This document shows, piece after piece, positions 15,192 through 23,737 of a stretch of 64,000 nt of DNA; the stretch's first letter is position 1; each line of letters starts with the position of its first letter. The notes below the pieces were generated by a model. It was not told the origin of the DNA. It made no database searches and saw only the letters and a list, made by a program, of their open reading frames with translations. Source of the stretch: Nocardioides conyzicola (lineage in GTDB: Bacteria; Actinomycetota; Actinomycetes; Propionibacteriales; Nocardioidaceae); contig NZ_BAABKM010000002.1 of assembly GCF_039543825.1 (NCBI RefSeq), positions 1,768,133-1,832,132 on the forward strand. The letters run 5' to 3'. Made by a program: the position numbers and the translations under genes.

Positions 15192-16619
15192 ATGGCTCAG
15201 ACCACGAGGAACCAGTCCTCGACCCTCATGGGGTTCGTGCACCGCCGACGCCGCGGTGCCGAGCTCTTCCTGCTGGTCCTGGCGCTCGCCGTCGGCATCG
15301 GTGCGTACGCCGCGGTCGGCATCGGCGTCCAGGGTGAGGTCCCGGCCGACCTCCTCGGGTACGGCGGCTGGCTGGCCGCCCTCGTCATCGGCGCGCACGT
15401 GGTGATCCGCCTGGTCGCGCCGTACGCCGACCCCGTGCTGCTGCCGGTGGTCGCGGCGCTCAACGGGCTCGGCCTCGCGGTCATCCACCGCATCGACCTC
15501 GCCAAGGAGGCCGCCGGCGACGCCGACGGGTTCGCCCGGCAGCAGCTCATCTGGATGACGCTCGGCGTCATCCTCTTCGTGGTCAGCCTCGTGGCGATCC
15601 GCGACCACCGCGTGCTCCAGCGCTTCACCTACACCAGCGGCCTCGCCGCCATCGCGCTCCTGCTGATGCCGCTGTTGCCGGGCATCGGCCGCACCATCAA
15701 CGGCGCCCGGATCTGGATCCACCTCGGCCCGTTCAGCTTCCAGCCCGGTGAGCTCGCCAAGGTGCTGCTGGTGATCGCGTTCGCCGGCTACCTGGTGCTG
15801 CACCGCGACGCCCTGGCCCTCGCCGGGCGCCGCGTGCTCTTCGTCGACCTGCCGCGCGGCCGCGACCTCGGACCGATCCTCGCGATGTGGCTGGTCAGCC
15901 TCGGCATCCTGGTCTTCCAGCACGACCTCGGCTCGAGCCTGCTCTTCTTCGGCCTCTTCCTGATCATGCTCTACGTCTCCACCGAACGGCCCGGTTGGCT
16001 GGTCGTCGGCGGGCTGATGTTCGTCGGCGGCGCGACGCTCGCCTACTTCCTCTTCGGGCACGTCCGGATCCGCTTCGACATCTGGCAGCACCCGTTCGAC
16101 TTCTACGGCCCGGGCACCAGCGACAAGGCCTTCCAGCCGGTCGAGGCCAGGTTCGGCATGGGCTGGGGTGGCCTGATCGGGCGCGGCTTCGGCGACGGTG
16201 ACCCCAACCGGGTGCCCTACGCCAACTCCGACTTCATCCTCTCCTCGATCGGTGAGGAGCTCGGCCTGACCGCCGTCATGGCGGTGCTGATGATTTACGG
16301 CCTGATCGTCGAGCGCGCGCTGCGCACCGCGCTGATCTGCCGCGACGCCTTCGGCAAGCTGGTCGCCACCGGTCTCGGCAGCGCGATCGCGCTGCAGGTC
16401 TTCGTCGTCGTCGGCGGCGTCACCGGGCTCATCCCGCTCACCGGTCTCACCACGCCGTTCCTCTCGTACGGCGGTTCCTCCCTCGTCGCCAACTGGGTGA
16501 TCATCGCGTTGCTGCTCCGCATCTCCGACCAGGCCAGGCGCCCGCTGCCGTCGATCTCCGACGACACCACCGCCATCAGCACCGACGACACCCAGGTGGT
16601 CAAGGTGGTGAACGCGTGA
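15192..16619 (+). CDS. rodA: RodA/FtsW-type SEDS peptidoglycan polymerase
   Basis: 475 residues with about 10 or more membrane helices. SEDS family landmarks are visible: ARIWIHLGPFSFQPGELAKV, WQHPFDFYGPG, FGMGWGGLIGRGFGDG, FILSSIGEELGLTA and PLTGLTTPFLSYGGSS. RodA polymerises lipid II glycan strands, working with a class B penicillin-binding protein; the partner gene pbpA overlaps its stop by 4 bp. The ATG at 15192 is 1 bp after the pstP stop, which decides the start over longer readings. The N-terminal extension (MAQTTRNQSSTLMGFVHRRR) is cytoplasmic. Confidence 0.93.
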   Translation: MAQTTRNQSSTLMGFVHRRRRGAELFLLVLALAVGIGAYAAVGIGVQGEVPADLLGYGGWLAALVIGAHVVIRLVAPYADPVLLPVVAALNGLGLAVIHRIDLAKEAAGDADGFARQQLIWMTLGVILFVVSLVAIRDHRVLQRFTYTSGLAAIALLLMPLLPGIGRTINGARIWIHLGPFSFQPGELAKVLLVIAFAGYLVLHRDALALAGRRVLFVDLPRGRDLGPILAMWLVSLGILVFQHDLGSSLLFFGLFLIMLYVSTERPGWLVVGGLMFVGGATLAYFLFGHVRIRFDIWQHPFDFYGPGTSDKAFQPVEARFGMGWGGLIGRGFGDGDPNRVPYANSDFILSSIGEELGLTAVMAVLMIYGLIVERALRTALICRDAFGKLVATGLGSAIALQVFVVVGGVTGLIPLTGLTTPFLSYGGSSLVANWVIIALLLRISDQARRPLPSISDDTTAISTDDTQVVKVVNA

Positions 16620-18091
16620 ACAAGCCGATCCGCACGGTCTCGATCTTCTGCCTGCTGCTCTTCGTGGCGCTGATGGTCAACGCCACCTACCTGCAGTACT
16701 GGAAGGCCGGGGCGCTCAACGACAACCCGCTCAACCGGCGCGTGCAGGTGGCGGCCTACTCCCAGGAGCGCGGCGCGATCCTGCTGCCCGGCCGCAACCC
16801 GGTGGCCGAGAGCGTGAAGTCCCACGACGAGTACAAGTTCCAGCGCACCTACCCCAAGCCGCTGCAGTACGCGCCGATCACCGGCTACTTCTCCTACTAC
16901 GGCGCCACCGGCATCGAGCGGTCCCGCAACTCGGTGCTCTCCGGCGACGACCCGCGGCTGTTCGTCAACAACTTCGTCGACCTGCTCAGCAGCGACCCGC
17001 CGAAGGGCGGCAACGTCACGCTGACGATCGACCCCAAGGCGCAGCAGGCGGCGTACGACGGGCTCGCGGCCCTCGGCGACGGCGTGCAGGGCTCCGTGGT
17101 GGCGCTCGAGCCGGCCACCGGCAAGGTGCTCGCGATGGTGTCTCTGCCGACCTTCGACCCCAACAAGCTGGCGTCGCACGACCTGTCGGCGGTCGCGAAG
17201 CGGGCCAAGCAGCTCAACGACGACCCGACCGAGCCGCTGCTCAACCGGGCGATCCAGACCCGACTGCCCCCCGGCTCGACGTTCAAGGTCGTCACCGCCG
17301 CGGCCGCGATCGACAAGGGCCTGTACGACGCCGACTCCGAGGTGCCCGGCGGCGTGACCTACCAGCTCCCGCTGACCAGCGGCGAGAGCGGCGTGATCGA
17401 CAACGAGGGCCGCAGCTGCGGCGCCAACGGCGCCAAGATCCCGTTCGCCCAGGCGATGGAGCAGTCCTGCAACACCACGTTCGCCCAGCTCGCGGGCGAG
17501 GTCGGCGCCGAGGACATGGCCAAGACCGCCGACGGGTTCGGGTTCAACCAGCACTACTTCGACGACCTGTCGCCGCAGGCCATCTCGGTCTTCCCGGAGG
17601 ACCTCAACAAGGCCCAGCTCGGCCAGACCGGCTTCGGCCAGTTCGAGGTGGCCGCGACCCCGCTGCAGATGGCCATGGTCGCCGCCGGCCTCGCCAACGA
17701 CGGCTCCGTGATGAAGCCCTACCTGGTCGACGAGGAGCAGTCGGCCGACCTCAACGTGCTCAGCAAGACGGACCCCGAGAAGTTCTCCCAGGCCGTCTCG
17801 GCCACCACCGCCAACGAGGTCACCAAGCTGATGGTCAGCACGGTCGACAACGGCACCGCGTCGCCGGGTGCGATCCCCGGCATCTCGGTCGCCGGCAAGA
17901 CCGGCACCGCCCAGAGCGGGATCGACGACGTGCCGCCGTACGCCTGGTACATCTCGTTCGCACCGGCCGACAACCCCGAGGTCGCCGTGGCCGTGATGAT
18001 CCAGAAGGCCGACATCCCCCGCGGTGAGATCGCGGGTGGCGTCTACGGCGGCCCCATTGCCAAGGCAGTCATGGAAGCGGTGATCAGGTGA
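16616..18091 (+). CDS. pbpA: PbpA, class B penicillin-binding transpeptidase
   Basis: 491 residues with one N-terminal membrane anchor (VSIFCLLLFVALMVNATYL). The transpeptidase domain carries all three active-site motifs: STFK (PPGSTFKVV, about residue 222), SCN (MEQSCNTTFAQL, about 285) and KTGTA (VAGKTGTAQSG, about 427). The start overlaps the rodA stop by 4 bp (ATGA-type coupling), consistent with a RodA-PbpA pair building side-wall peptidoglycan. Length matches mycobacterial PbpA (491). It is coupled by another 4-bp overlap to the following kinase gene. Confidence 0.95.
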   Translation: MNKPIRTVSIFCLLLFVALMVNATYLQYWKAGALNDNPLNRRVQVAAYSQERGAILLPGRNPVAESVKSHDEYKFQRTYPKPLQYAPITGYFSYYGATGIERSRNSVLSGDDPRLFVNNFVDLLSSDPPKGGNVTLTIDPKAQQAAYDGLAALGDGVQGSVVALEPATGKVLAMVSLPTFDPNKLASHDLSAVAKRAKQLNDDPTEPLLNRAIQTRLPPGSTFKVVTAAAAIDKGLYDADSEVPGGVTYQLPLTSGESGVIDNEGRSCGANGAKIPFAQAMEQSCNTTFAQLAGEVGAEDMAKTADGFGFNQHYFDDLSPQAISVFPEDLNKAQLGQTGFGQFEVAATPLQMAMVAAGLANDGSVMKPYLVDEEQSADLNVLSKTDPEKFSQAVSATTANEVTKLMVSTVDNGTASPGAIPGISVAGKTGTAQSGIDDVPPYAWYISFAPADNPEVAVAVMIQKADIPRGEIAGGVYGGPIAKAVMEAVIR

Positions 18092-19515
18092 GCCAGACAC
18101 CCCACGGGTTCGCGGACGACTCCCGGCGCTACCGGCTCGACTCCCGGATCGCGACCGGCGGCATGGGCGAGGTGTGGCGCGCGACCGACACCCTCCTCGA
18201 CCGGCAGGTCGCGGTGAAGCTGCTCAAGACCGAGTTCGCCGACAACCCGACCTTCCGGGTGCGCTTCGAGTCCGAGGCGCAGCACGCCGCCTCGCTGCAC
18301 CACCCCAACATCGCCACCGTGTACGACGTCGGCGAGGCGTCCATGACCGACGGCTCGCGCTCCCGCCGGCCCTACCTGGTGATGGAGCTCGTCGACGGTC
18401 AGCCACTGTCGGCCGTGATGCGCCCCGACGTACCTATGGACCCGCTGGCGGTCCGCGAGCTCCTCGCCCAGGCGGCCGACGGTCTCGGCGCCGCCCACGC
18501 CAACGGCATCGTGCACCGCGACGTGAAGCCGGCCAACCTGATCGTCACCCCCGACCGGCAGATCAAGGTGACCGACTTCGGCATCGCCCGCGCAGCCGAG
18601 GGGGTCGGGCTCACCAGCACCGGCGAGGTGATGGGCACCCCGCAGTACCTCTCCCCCGAGCAGGCCCAGGGGCTGACCGCGTCCCCGGCGTCCGACGTCT
18701 ACTCGTTGGGCGTCGTGGCGTTCGAGTGCCTGGTCGGCCGCCGGCCGTTCGTCGGCGAGACCGCGGTCGCGACCGCGCTCGCCCACCTGCGCGAGCCCGT
18801 GCCGGACCTGCCGCCGTCGGTCCCCGCCGACCTCGCCGCCGTCGTACGCCGGGCGCTGGCGAAGGACCCCGCCGAGCGCTTCGCCGACGGCAGCGCCTTC
18901 GCGGCCGCCCTGCGCAGCCCGGCGACCGCCGCCACCCAGGTCGTCGCGCCGCGGGCCCCCGAGCCCGCCACCCAGGTGATCGCACCGGTGCCGCCGCCGG
19001 TCGCCCCGCCGCCGCCGATGACGTACGAGGAGGAGCGCTCCGGCTGGGGGTGGGCGATCGCTGCCGTGATCGCGATCGTGGTGGTCGTCGCCGTCATCAT
19101 CCTGCTGCTGACGCAGAACGGCGACGACACGGGACCCGACGAGGAGCAGACCCCGACCCCGACGCCGTCGTCGTCGGCGCCCTCGTCGCCCAGCGAGCCC
19201 ACCTCGAGCGCGACCGAGGACACCACGGTGCGCATCGACGAGAGCCAGTACGTCGACCGGCCGCTCGCCGACGTCCAGCGCGAGCTCGCCGACCTGGGCC
19301 TGCGCGTGAACACCGAGCGGATCGACAACCCCGGCGACCAGATCGAGGGCGACGTCGAGAGCGTCAACCCGACCGGTGCGTTGCAGGTCGGCGACACCGT
19401 CAACGTGACGTTCTGGGGACCGGTGCCGCCGGAGTCGCCGAGCGAGTCGGCATCGGAGTCGCCGAGCGAGTCCCCGTCCGAGTCCCCGTCCGACAGCACC
19501 TCCCCGAGCAGCTAA
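18088..19515 (+). CDS. pknA: PknA-type Ser/Thr protein kinase with one PASTA domain
   Basis: 475 residues. The kinase domain (about 10-275) is intact: ATGGMGEVW glycine loop, VAVKLLK, HRDVKPANL, DFGIAR and the GTPQYLSPEQ activation segment end. A membrane helix lies at about 318-343 (WGWAIAAVIAIVVVVAVIIL). The external part is a Thr/Ser/Pro linker, one PASTA-like domain (QYVDRPLADVQRELADLGLR ... GDTVNVTFWG) and a Ser/Pro/Glu repeat tail (SPSESPSESPSDS). Mycobacterial PknA has no PASTA domain, so this is a variant. GTG start overlaps the pbpA stop by 4 bp. Confidence 0.92.
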   Translation: MSQTPHGFADDSRRYRLDSRIATGGMGEVWRATDTLLDRQVAVKLLKTEFADNPTFRVRFESEAQHAASLHHPNIATVYDVGEASMTDGSRSRRPYLVMELVDGQPLSAVMRPDVPMDPLAVRELLAQAADGLGAAHANGIVHRDVKPANLIVTPDRQIKVTDFGIARAAEGVGLTSTGEVMGTPQYLSPEQAQGLTASPASDVYSLGVVAFECLVGRRPFVGETAVATALAHLREPVPDLPPSVPADLAAVVRRALAKDPAERFADGSAFAAALRSPATAATQVVAPRAPEPATQVIAPVPPPVAPPPPMTYEEERSGWGWAIAAVIAIVVVVAVIILLLTQNGDDTGPDEEQTPTPTPSSSAPSSPSEPTSSATEDTTVRIDESQYVDRPLADVQRELADLGLRVNTERIDNPGDQIEGDVESVNPTGALQVGDTVNVTFWGPVPPESPSESASESPSESPSESPSDSTSPSS

Positions 19516-19527
19516 GGCAAGGTCACC

Positions 19528-21279
19528 GTGAACAACCAACAGCCGATCGTCGTCGGCGGGCGCTACGAGCTCGGCGAGCTCCTCGGCCGCGGCGGGATGG
19601 CCGAGGTCCGCAAGGGTGTCGACACGCGCCTCGGCCGGGTCGTGGCCGTCAAGCGGCTGCGCACCGACCTGGCCAGCGACGCGACCTTCCAGGCACGGTT
19701 CCGGCGCGAGGCGCAGTCGGCCGCGTCGCTCAACCACCCGGCGATCGTCGCCGTCTACGACACCGGTGAGGAGCCCGCGGCCGACGGCTCCGGGATCTCC
19801 CAGCCCTACATCGTCATGGAGTACGTCGCCGGCCGCACCCTGCGCGACATCCTCCGCGAGGGCCGCAAGATCCTGCCCGAGCGGGCCCTCGAGATCACCA
19901 GCGGCGTCCTCTCCGCCCTCGACTACAGCCACCGCGCGGGGATCATCCACCGCGACATCAAGCCCGGCAACGTGATGCTCACGCCGAGCGGCGACGTCAA
20001 GGTGATGGACTTCGGCATCGCCCGCGCGATCAGCGACGCGTCCTCGACGATGACCCAGACCGCGGCCGTGGTCGGCACCGCCCAGTACCTCTCCCCCGAG
20101 CAGGCCCGCGGCGAGACCGTCGACTCCCGCTCGGACGTCTACTCCGCCGGCTGCCTGGTCTACGAGCTCCTCACCGGTCGGCCGCCGTTCGTCGGCGACA
20201 GCCCGGTCGCGGTCGCCTACCAGCACGTCCGCGAGCCCGCCGTACCCCCGTCGGACCACGACACCTCCCTCCCGCCCGAGGTCGACGCGATCGTGCTCAA
20301 GGCACTCGCCAAGCGCCTCGAGGACCGCTACCAGTCGGCCGCGGCGATGCGCAGCGACATCGAGCGCTACCTGGGTGGCCGTCCGGTGCAGGCGCCGATC
20401 CCGCCGCCGGTCGTCGCCGCGCCCCCGATCCCGCCGCCCACCGCGACGACCGCGGTCGTGACGTCGTACGACGAGGAGGAGCCGCGCAGCCGCACCGGCC
20501 TGATCATCGCGCTCGGCCTGCTGCTGGTGGTGCTGATCGCCGGTGCCGCCTACCTGCTCCCGCGGCTCTTCGAGCGCGCGCCGGACCAGGTGCCGACCCC
20601 CAACGTGATCAACAAGACCGAGAAGCAGGCGCGCGCGCTGATCGGCGACGCCGGCCTCGCGGTCGGGTCCATCGACCGGGAGAACAGCAGCGAGGTCGCC
20701 GCCGGCCGGGTGATCCGGCAGGACCCGGACCCCGACACGTACGTCGACCCGGACGCCAAGGTCGACCTGGTGGTCTCGCTCGGCAAGCCGCAGATCGAGG
20801 TGCCGTTCCTGATCGGGCAGGACAAGAAGGACGCCGAGGCCACGCTCGTCTCCCAGGGCTTCGACGTGGAGCTCAAGAAGGAGGAGTCGGACGAGGACAA
20901 GGACACGGTGACCCGCACCGAGCCCGCGCAGGGCACCACGGTGGCCGAGGGCACCCGGATCGTCGTCTACTTCTCCGACGGGCGCGAGAAGGTGCCCGAC
21001 GTGGTGGGCAAGCAGCAGGCCGCGGCCGAGACCGCGATCCGCAACGCCGGCTTCGAGCCTCGGGTGATCGAGCAGTCCGACACCACCGAGCCGGCCGGCA
21101 CCGTGATCGACCAGAGCCCGCGCGCCGGCGAGACGCCGTCCGAGGGCTCGACGGTCACGATCGTCGTGTCCAGCTTCGTGGAGCCCACCGAGACGCCGAC
21201 CCCGAGCGACACCCCGACGGTGGACCCGACCGAGACGCCGGTGATCCCACCGGTGCAGCGGTCGGCGCGACCTCGTTAG
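19528..21279 (+). CDS. pknB: PknB-type Ser/Thr protein kinase with three PASTA domains
   Basis: 583 residues. Intact kinase domain (about 10-280): GRGGMAEVRKG, VAVKRLR, HRDIKPGNV, DFGIARAIS, SPEQARGE. Membrane helix at about 330-350 (GLIIALGLLLVVLIAGAAYL). Three PASTA units follow, starting near PTPNVINKTEKQARALIGDA, VPFLIGQDKKDAEATLVSQG and VPDVVGKQQAAAETAIRNAG, then a Thr/Pro tail. PASTA domains sense muropeptides or lipid II; PknB phosphorylates MurJ-associated and growth proteins. Last gene of the cluster, 12 bp after pknA; its stop overlaps the convergent DUF881 gene by 4 bp. Mycobacterial PknB has four PASTA domains. Confidence 0.95.
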   Translation: MNNQQPIVVGGRYELGELLGRGGMAEVRKGVDTRLGRVVAVKRLRTDLASDATFQARFRREAQSAASLNHPAIVAVYDTGEEPAADGSGISQPYIVMEYVAGRTLRDILREGRKILPERALEITSGVLSALDYSHRAGIIHRDIKPGNVMLTPSGDVKVMDFGIARAISDASSTMTQTAAVVGTAQYLSPEQARGETVDSRSDVYSAGCLVYELLTGRPPFVGDSPVAVAYQHVREPAVPPSDHDTSLPPEVDAIVLKALAKRLEDRYQSAAAMRSDIERYLGGRPVQAPIPPPVVAAPPIPPPTATTAVVTSYDEEEPRSRTGLIIALGLLLVVLIAGAAYLLPRLFERAPDQVPTPNVINKTEKQARALIGDAGLAVGSIDRENSSEVAAGRVIRQDPDPDTYVDPDAKVDLVVSLGKPQIEVPFLIGQDKKDAEATLVSQGFDVELKKEESDEDKDTVTRTEPAQGTTVAEGTRIVVYFSDGREKVPDVVGKQQAAAETAIRNAGFEPRVIEQSDTTEPAGTVIDQSPRAGETPSEGSTVTIVVSSFVEPTETPTPSDTPTVDPTETPVIPPVQRSARPR

Positions 21280-22061
21280 CTCGTGGACCCCTTCAGCGGG
21301 GTCGCGTAGTTGAGGTCGGTCAGGCCGTCGTACGCCGGCGCTGTCAGGAGCGCCTCGACCGTGAGGTTCCAGCCGACGGCGATGTCGGGGTCGTCCGCGT
21401 CGTCGCGGTAGGCCTGGACGTAGGAGTCGTCGTCGACGGCGGCGAGCAGGGCGGTCTGGTCGCCGACGGCCTGGATGACGTAGGGCTGGGGGTAGGGCAC
21501 GCCCTGCAGCTGCACGGAGTTGCCCTCGCACTTGATGCCGGTCGTCGAGACCACGCGCTGGCCCTGGATGGTCACCGCGGTGGCGCCGCCCTTCCAGAGC
21601 GCGTTGACGACGGCCTGGATGTCCTGCTGGTGCACCAGCAGCGGGTTGACGTTGCCGGTCGTCGAGTTGATGACGTCCTCGGGCGCGTCGGACAGCACGA
21701 TCGTCACGCCCGGACCGCGCCGCGCGACGAGTCCGGCCGGGTCGCTGAGCGACGAGATCTCACGCTGGTAGCGGGAGAGCTCGCGGTCGCTGACCTTGGT
21801 GCTGAGCATGGTCACCTGGGCGTTGAGCGCCGCGACGCGGTCGCGCAGGTCGGCGTAGCTGTCCGCCTCGTCCTGGACCAGCGAGGCCAGGTCGGTGTAG
21901 CGGCCCGGCCGGAGGTCCGTGCCCTCGCTGTTGTTGGCGGAGACCACGAAGAGACCTCCGCACGCCAGCACCACCAGCGGCGTACCGAGGCGCCAGAGAC
22001 GGTGGCGACGGCGCACCGGGTCGCCCGACCCGGAGGACCTCGCGTGGGATCCGGTGCTCAC
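21276..22061 (-). CDS. DUF881 membrane-anchored protein
   Basis: 261 residues from GTG 22061 (VSTGSHARSS), chosen because upstream in-frame sequence has no start with a ribosome site. A cytoplasmic basic segment (DPVRRRHRLWR) is followed by a membrane helix (LGTPLVVLACGGLFVVSA). A heptad-like region (LRDRVAALNAQVTMLSTKVS) precedes the DUF881 domain (GPGVTIVLSDAP, NPLLVHQQDIQAVVNALWKG, AVTIQGQRVV, NSVQLQGVPYPQPYVIQAVG). The family is common next to pknB/crgA in Actinobacteria (Rv0012 position) and in sporulators near division genes; its activity is unknown. Confidence 0.88.
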   Translation of the reverse strand: MSTGSHARSSGSGDPVRRRHRLWRLGTPLVVLACGGLFVVSANNSEGTDLRPGRYTDLASLVQDEADSYADLRDRVAALNAQVTMLSTKVSDRELSRYQREISSLSDPAGLVARRGPGVTIVLSDAPEDVINSTTGNVNPLLVHQQDIQAVVNALWKGGATAVTIQGQRVVSTTGIKCEGNSVQLQGVPYPQPYVIQAVGDQTALLAAVDDDSYVQAYRDDADDPDIAVGWNLTVEALLTAPAYDGLTDLNYATPLKGSTS

Positions 22062-22165
22062 GTTGACTAAGGTATCCCGGAGTCCGTCCCAGCCCGGTAC
22101 GGACGAGAGCATGGCCTCCACCACGCGAGGCCCCGCACGACCTCACGAACCATCCAGGAGCACCC

Positions 22166-22621
22166 GTGTCCAAGCTCAAGGCCAAGGACCCCCTCGCCCC
22201 CGACCGGGGCCCGATGGCGGCGCCGCGCTTCATCGTCGCGCTGGTCCTGATGGTGCTCGGCATCGCCTGGATCGCGTACTACTACATCGTCTTCGACCCG
22301 ACGGCGTTCCCGGCGAAGGACGGCGGCTCGCCGACGTTCATGGGCGACCTCGGTGACTGGAACTACCTGATCGGCTTCGGGCTGCTCTTCGTCGGCCTGA
22401 TCGTGTCGGCGCACCCGTCGACCCCGCTGGGCCGCGGCCGCGGCGTCGTGGTCGGCATGCTCGGCTGCTTCATCGTGGGGCTGCTCTGGATCTGCACCTA
22501 CTACGTCTTCAGCAACGACCTCAGCAGCATCCCGGTCTTCGACGACCTCGGCCAGAAGAACCTGGTCGTCGGCATCGCCTTCATGGCGGTCGGCTTCACC
22601 TTCGCCACGCGCTGGGAGTGA
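22166..22621 (+). CDS. crgA: CrgA-like cell division protein, duplicated four-helix form
   Basis: 151 residues from GTG 22166 (AGGAG upstream). CrgA is normally under 100 residues with two membrane helices and recruits FtsI and other divisome proteins. This protein has two such hairpins: helix pair one (RFIVALVLMVLGIAWIAYYY; DWNYLIGFGLLFVGLIVSA) and helix pair two (VVVGMLGCFIVGLLWICTYY; KNLVVGIAFMAVGFTFATRW). Both second helices follow a similar lead (MGDLGDWNYLIGFG and FDDLGQKNLVVGIA). The ending FATRWE matches CrgA. Position beside DUF881/pknB matches mycobacterial crgA. Confidence 0.85.
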   Translation: MSKLKAKDPLAPDRGPMAAPRFIVALVLMVLGIAWIAYYYIVFDPTAFPAKDGGSPTFMGDLGDWNYLIGFGLLFVGLIVSAHPSTPLGRGRGVVVGMLGCFIVGLLWICTYYVFSNDLSSIPVFDDLGQKNLVVGIAFMAVGFTFATRWE

Positions 22622-22641
22622 GGGCGCGCCGTACCTGTCTC

Positions 22642-22677
22642 CGACGCCGGTCGGTCCGCGAGGACCGGCCGGCGTCG
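22642..22677 (+). terminator. Hairpin terminator after crgA
   Basis: CGACGCCGGTCGGTCC and GGACCGGCCGGCGTCG form a 16-bp stem with one G-U pair and loop GCGA, 20 bp after the crgA stop. CTCATTTCT follows. Confidence 0.8.
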
Positions 22678-22682
22678 CTCAT

Positions 22683-22764
22683 TTCTCCACAGCTGTGTGC
22701 ACAGCTGTGGAGGAACTACAGGCGTGTAGTTCTCCACAGGTGAGTGCACAGCTGTGGACAACTG
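22683..22764. repeat. 82-bp inverted repeat carrying four DnaA-box-like sites
   Basis: Two arms of about 38 bp are arranged head to head around GAACTACA-GGCG-TGTAGTTC. Each arm also contains its own palindromic CCACAG...CTGTGG element. Nonamers TTCTCCACA (22683-22691), TCCTCCACA (minus, 22706-22714), TTCTCCACA (22730-22738) and TTGTCCACA (minus, 22753-22761) match DnaA boxes; the last is the exact actinobacterial consensus. It fills the gap between crgA and the rhomboid gene. Confidence 0.65.
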
Positions 22765-22803
22765 TCCCGGCTGCGCCGGGGTCGTCGAGTGGGGCGGCGG
22801 CCC

Positions 22804-23718
22804 TCAGGCCAGCGCAGCCGTCCGGGCCACGATCGCCAGGAGCGTCACGACGGTGAGGGCGACCAGGCCCGCGGACTGGTACGCCGTCCGGTGCCGGCGC
22901 GGGGCGTAGACCAGGACCCCCGCCACCAGGACGCCGCCGACGAAGCCGCCGACGTGGCCCTGCCACGAGATGTTGCTGATCGTCGCGGTCATCAGGAAGT
23001 TGATGGCGAGCAGGACCACGATGCCCTGGACGTTGACCCGGATCTTCAGCGAGACGACGAGCATCGCGCCGAGCAGTCCGAAGATCGCGCCGGACGCACC
23101 GACGGTCGGGGTGTACTCGGGGGCGGCCCAGTAGACGAGGGCCGAGCCGGTGAGGGCGCTGATGAAGTAGAGCGCGAGGTAGCGGACCCGGCCGAAGTAG
23201 ATCTCGAGCTGCGGGCCGAAGAGGTAGAGCGCGAACATGTTGAACGCGATGTGCAGCAGCTGCACGTGGGTGAAGGCGCCGGTGATCAGCTGCCAGTAGG
23301 CGCCGTCCGAGACGCCGGGCATCCAGGTCCCGTTGCACGCCGCCTGGCTGACGTGCAGCTGGACGAAGCCGTTCTGCAGGTCGCAGAACCCGCTCGGCCG
23401 GAGCGCGAGGAGGTCGACCAGCCGGCTCGACGCGGCCCCGGTGGCCAGGATCGCGATCCACACGGCGACGTTGAGCCCGATCAGGACGAGGGTCGTCGTC
23501 GAGGCGTTGGTGGGCCGGAGCCCGCCGTACGCCGTCCGCCCGCTGCGGGTGGACTTCTTGCCCTCGGCCACGCACTCGGGGCACTGGAACCCGACGGCCG
23601 CGTCGCGCATGCAGTCGGGGCAGATCGGCCGCTCGCAGCGCTGGCAGCGGATGTGCGACTCCCGACCGGGGTGCCGGTAGCAGGTGGGCACCCCGGCGGG
23701 AGCCGGTTGATCGGTCAT
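22804..23718 (-). CDS. Rhomboid family intramembrane serine protease with zinc-binding N-terminus
   Basis: 304 residues. The N-terminus is a B-box-like zinc cluster (CYRHPGRESHIRCQRCERPI, CPDC, FQCPECV). The rhomboid core (about 85-290) has HVQLLHIAFNMFALYLFGPQ, the catalytic Ser motif GASGAIFGLLGA and the catalytic His in ISWQGHVGGFVGG. At least six membrane helices are visible. Such proteins cleave membrane-anchored substrates; the substrate here is unknown. It follows ppiA on the same strand with a 19-bp gap, so they may be co-transcribed; the same pair is found in mycobacteria (Rv0009-Rv0010c neighbourhood is similar but not identical). Confidence 0.9.
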   Translation of the reverse strand: MTDQPAPAGVPTCYRHPGRESHIRCQRCERPICPDCMRDAAVGFQCPECVAEGKKSTRSGRTAYGGLRPTNASTTTLVLIGLNVAVWIAILATGAASSRLVDLLALRPSGFCDLQNGFVQLHVSQAACNGTWMPGVSDGAYWQLITGAFTHVQLLHIAFNMFALYLFGPQLEIYFGRVRYLALYFISALTGSALVYWAAPEYTPTVGASGAIFGLLGAMLVVSLKIRVNVQGIVVLLAINFLMTATISNISWQGHVGGFVGGVLVAGVLVYAPRRHRTAYQSAGLVALTVVTLLAIVARTAALA

Positions 23719-23737
23719 CGGGAGGTGGTTCGGTCGA

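Noticed and set aside
18043-21531. 1162-codon open frame on the minus strand across pknA and pknB
   Set aside because: It is the antisense shadow of two well-supported kinases in very GC-rich DNA, with repetitive Arg/Gly/His composition and no motif.
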